Below are positions 61,807 through 64,000 of a stretch of 64,000 nucleotides of DNA, piece after piece. This DNA is from an uncultured Olsenella sp. Lineage in GTDB: Bacteria; Actinomycetota; Coriobacteriia; Coriobacteriales; Atopobiaceae. The notes under the pieces are model-generated. The model was not told where the DNA came from, made no database searches, and was given only the letters and a program-made list of their open reading frames with translations. A program made the translations under genes and the position numbers. The stretch is taken from positions 186,001 to 250,000 of the forward strand of contig CAKUIF010000001.1 in NCBI GenBank assembly GCA_934660915.1. Direction: 5' to 3'. Every line of letters starts with the position of its first letter. Position 1 is the first letter of the stretch.

Positions 61807-64000
61807 CTACCCGAGCGCGTCGAAGCGCAGCGACACCATGGCCACGTCGTCCTCGAGCTTGTGTCCTGTGAACTCCTCGACGGTGCCCAACAAACGGCTC
61901 AGGAAGCCCTCATACGGCTTTTGGGGGTCGCTCTCGCGCATAACCATGTCGCGCAGCCCCTGCTCGCCGAAAAATGCCCCCGCAGGATCACGGGCCTCGG
62001 TCGTGCCGTCGGTGTACAGCAAAAGCACGTCGCCCTCGCCGATGTCGATCGAGCCGTCGCGGTAGGCGATGTCGTGGAAGGCGCCTACGACGCCCGACTG
62101 CACGTCCAGAAGCGTCATCTCCTGGCCGCCCGCGCGCACGAGCAGCGCCGGCGGGTGCCCCGCGGAGCAGTACGTGATGGTCGATGCTGCGAGGTCGATG
62201 ATACCCACAAACAGCGTGGCAAAGGTCTCGACGCGCGAGAACCCCAGGAGGAACTCGTTTAAGCTCCGCACCATGCGCGCCGGCGCGAGGCCTTCCCAGG
62301 CGTAGGCTCCGAGCGCCGTCTTTACCGCGGCGGAGACCGAGGCGGCCTCGACGCCCTTGCCCGAGACGTCGCCCATGATCACGCAGGCGCGGCGATCGGG
62401 CAGGCAGATCAAGTCGTAGAAGTCGCCGCCCACGAAGGCGGACGCAGTGGCCGACGAGTAAACGCCCTGGGCGTCGATGCCCTCCACGTGCTGGAGCTCG
62501 TTTTTCATCCCCGACTGGAGGGCCTGCGAGATGCGCCGGTTCTCGTAGCGGGTCTTCTCGCCCTCTAGGACGTCGCGCAGGCACGAGGCCAAACGCGCGA
62601 GGAAGGCGAGGTCCACCTCGTCGAACGGCTCGGCGCCGTCCGGGCGAAGCATGAGGCAGGCACGCCGCGCGCCCACCGCCTCGCCGCCGTCGACCAACAC
62701 CGCCTCGCACGGCTCGCCGAGCTCGCGCAGGCGCTCGCGCACCTCGTCTCCGGGCATGAGCGGCACGACGGACACGCCGTCGATCGCATGCCCCTCGCAC
62801 AGCTCGTCGATGTCGCAGTCGAACTCCTGGCGCCCCGTGAGGGGAAGCGTCGCCGCGAGCTTTCCCGGCTCGACCTCCACGTCGACGAAGGCCGCATCCA
62901 GCTCGCTGGCAGCCTCGCGCATCATCTGAAGGATTGCCTCGAGCGGCTTGTCGGAGTCCCCCAGACCAAGGGCCTTCTCGCGCAGCTCCGTGAGGATCTC
63001 GTCGAGGCGCGCCGAGCGCTGCGAGCGCATGGTCGCGAAGGCGCCGACGAGCTGGACCGCCAGGTAGTGAGCAACGGAGTCGAGCAGGCGCGCGTCCTCT
63101 TTGTCGACCGGGTACTGGCGTTTCCAGCCCACCTCGATGATCGAGATGACCTCACCGTCGAACCACACCGGCACGGCGATGAAGCTGGTAAAGGGCGGCA
63201 GGAGCTTTGACTGGATCTTTATGACCTCGCGCGTGTCCTCGTTGACCACCTCGCGCGAGGCCAGGCGCCCCGCGCGCAGGGAGTCGCCCGTCGGCGGCGC
63301 CACGCGCAGGCGCACCGCCTTTCCGGCGCGCGTCGCGAGCGTCTCGACCGTGCGCCCGAAGTGCATGAAGCGCGGAACCCGGGCCGCGTCGATATCGCCC
63401 GCCAGGCCGCGCAGGTGGAAGCCGTCGGCGCCTGCGAGGTAAACGACCGTGCCGTCCGCGTCGAGCGTCTGGTAGAGCTGCTCGAGCACGCGCGAGAAGA
63501 GCTCGCCCACGTCCGGCGCGTCAAGCGTGTCGAGGACGATGTTGAAGGCGCCCGAGAGGCGCTTGTTCGCGCGCTTGAGGTCGTCGACCGTTCGGTCGTG
63601 CTCTCGGGCGTCGGCGAGCCCCTCGTCGGTCGCGTGGGCCACGAGCAGATACGTCTCGCCGGGCGCCACCACCGACTCGCAGCGGATCGTCACGGCGCGA
63701 AGGGCGCCGTCGAGGCCGCGGCACATGGCGGGCACCGAGGAGCCGTCGAGCGCGAAGGGCAAATCCTCCACCGAGGACGCGATGCCCGGCGCCGTCGACG
63801 CGTCGGCGTCGTCGAGGTCGGGAAAGAGGCCCTGCACGTAGAGCCCCGCCACGTCGACGCCGTCGGCGGCCAGAAGCTCGGACGCCTCCCCGTTGGCAAG
63901 AAGCACCCTGCCCGTCCCGTCAAAGACGAGCACGCAGTCGCTCGTGAGCTGCAAAAGGCGCGAGAAGGTGCCCGCGAGGCTCCCCTCCCCGATTCCTTCC
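61807..64000 (-). CDS. PAS/GAF-PP2C (SpoIIE-type) phosphatase, 5' end outside window
   Basis: The visible 731 residues lack the N-terminus, as the frame stays open to the window edge. A PAS domain (LLQLTSDCVLVFDGTGRVLL) is followed by a linker, a GAF domain (VGELFSRVLEQLYQTLDADG to the ISIIEVGWKR end), a second less clear sensory region, and a PP2C/RsbU phosphatase domain from about residue 500 (VGGDFYDLICLPD, VIMGDVSGKG, ILLYTDGTTEARD-like) with the metal-binding Asp residues. It would dephosphorylate the STAS domain encoded next. A partner-switch sensor is inferred. Confidence 0.85.
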   Translation of the reverse strand, partial: EGIGEGSLAGTFSRLLQLTSDCVLVFDGTGRVLLANGEASELLAADGVDVAGLYVQGLFPDLDDADASTAPGIASSVEDLPFALDGSSVPAMCRGLDGALRAVTIRCESVVAPGETYLLVAHATDEGLADAREHDRTVDDLKRANKRLSGAFNIVLDTLDAPDVGELFSRVLEQLYQTLDADGTVVYLAGADGFHLRGLAGDIDAARVPRFMHFGRTVETLATRAGKAVRLRVAPPTGDSLRAGRLASREVVNEDTREVIKIQSKLLPPFTSFIAVPVWFDGEVISIIEVGWKRQYPVDKEDARLLDSVAHYLAVQLVGAFATMRSQRSARLDEILTELREKALGLGDSDKPLEAILQMMREAASELDAAFVDVEVEPGKLAATLPLTGRQEFDCDIDELCEGHAIDGVSVVPLMPGDEVRERLRELGEPCEAVLVDGGEAVGARRACLMLRPDGAEPFDEVDLAFLARLASCLRDVLEGEKTRYENRRISQALQSGMKNELQHVEGIDAQGVYSSATASAFVGGDFYDLICLPDRRACVIMGDVSGKGVEAASVSAAVKTALGAYAWEGLAPARMVRSLNEFLLGFSRVETFATLFVGIIDLAASTITYCSAGHPPALLVRAGGQEMTLLDVQSGVVGAFHDIAYRDGSIDIGEGDVLLLYTDGTTEARDPAGAFFGEQGLRDMVMRESDPQKPYEGFLSRLLGTVEEFTGHKLEDDVAMVSLRFDALG

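Overview
The window is a GC-rich chromosomal segment of an actinobacterium. The gene families and the style of the surface proteins point to a gut Coriobacteriia, most like Collinsella. This is an inference from gene content and codon use: there is no rRNA gene in the window to confirm it. About 66 protein genes, three tRNA genes and an unusually large number of intergenic palindromes were found. Both edges cut a gene: a HAD phosphatase on the left and a PP2C-type phosphatase on the right.

Layout. 0-4.8 kb: HAD phosphatases, a histidine phosphatase, twin LOG-family genes and a DUF1622 membrane protein. 4.8-11.9 kb: two sortase-anchored surface proteins (a 1481-residue VWA adhesin with pilin-type repeats and a beta-helix-like protein), separated by AT-rich leaders that share a CATAYNNGGGGGYACT motif. 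11.9-18.7 kb: amidohydrolase, lipoprotein, an aconitase-type hydratase, a YbaK deacylase, an orphan HigA antitoxin and a D-2-hydroxyacid dehydrogenase. 18.7-22.9 kb: a MerR-like regulator bracketed by palindromes, an XRE regulator and an unrecognised four-gene cell-envelope operon that includes a 32-residue membrane peptide. 23-33.5 kb: HAD phosphatase, AEC transporter, xanthine phosphoribosyltransferase, a zinc/cadmium export module (ArsR, HMA protein, P-type ATPase), YgiQ radical SAM protein, deformylase and a D-Ala-X ligase whose omega loop resembles VanA more than Ddl. 33-41.8 kb: MarR, DMT and MFS transporters, isochorismatase, a molybdenum hydroxylase with fused iron-sulfur and molybdopterin parts, a universal stress protein and AcpS. 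42-43.3 kb: a DUF559/Vsr-like putative nuclease gene framed by 45-bp repeats. 43.3-54.2 kb: DegV, a heterodimeric ABC exporter, a flippase-like membrane protein, a zinc-ribbon protein and a thiolation operon (CmpB-like protein, cysteine desulfurase, MnmA). 54.2-55 kb: tRNA-Cys and two identical tRNA-Gly genes. 55-60.9 kb: a membrane LuxR regulator with two HTH domains upstream of a five-gene ABC export operon. 60.9-64 kb: a partner-switching module (STAS-HATPase fusion plus PAS/GAF/PP2C phosphatase).

The strongest structural theme is that many intergenic gaps hold a long, nearly perfect palindrome or a small array of degenerate units in both orientations. At least ten unrelated sequence families share this architecture. 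One family (GCGAAGTCGGTATCC) frames the putative nuclease gene on both sides, which makes that locus the best candidate for an undescribed mobile or selfish unit. Another notable signal is the 9-mer GGCAAGAAG and its complement, present more than 20 times, often spelled with rare codons.
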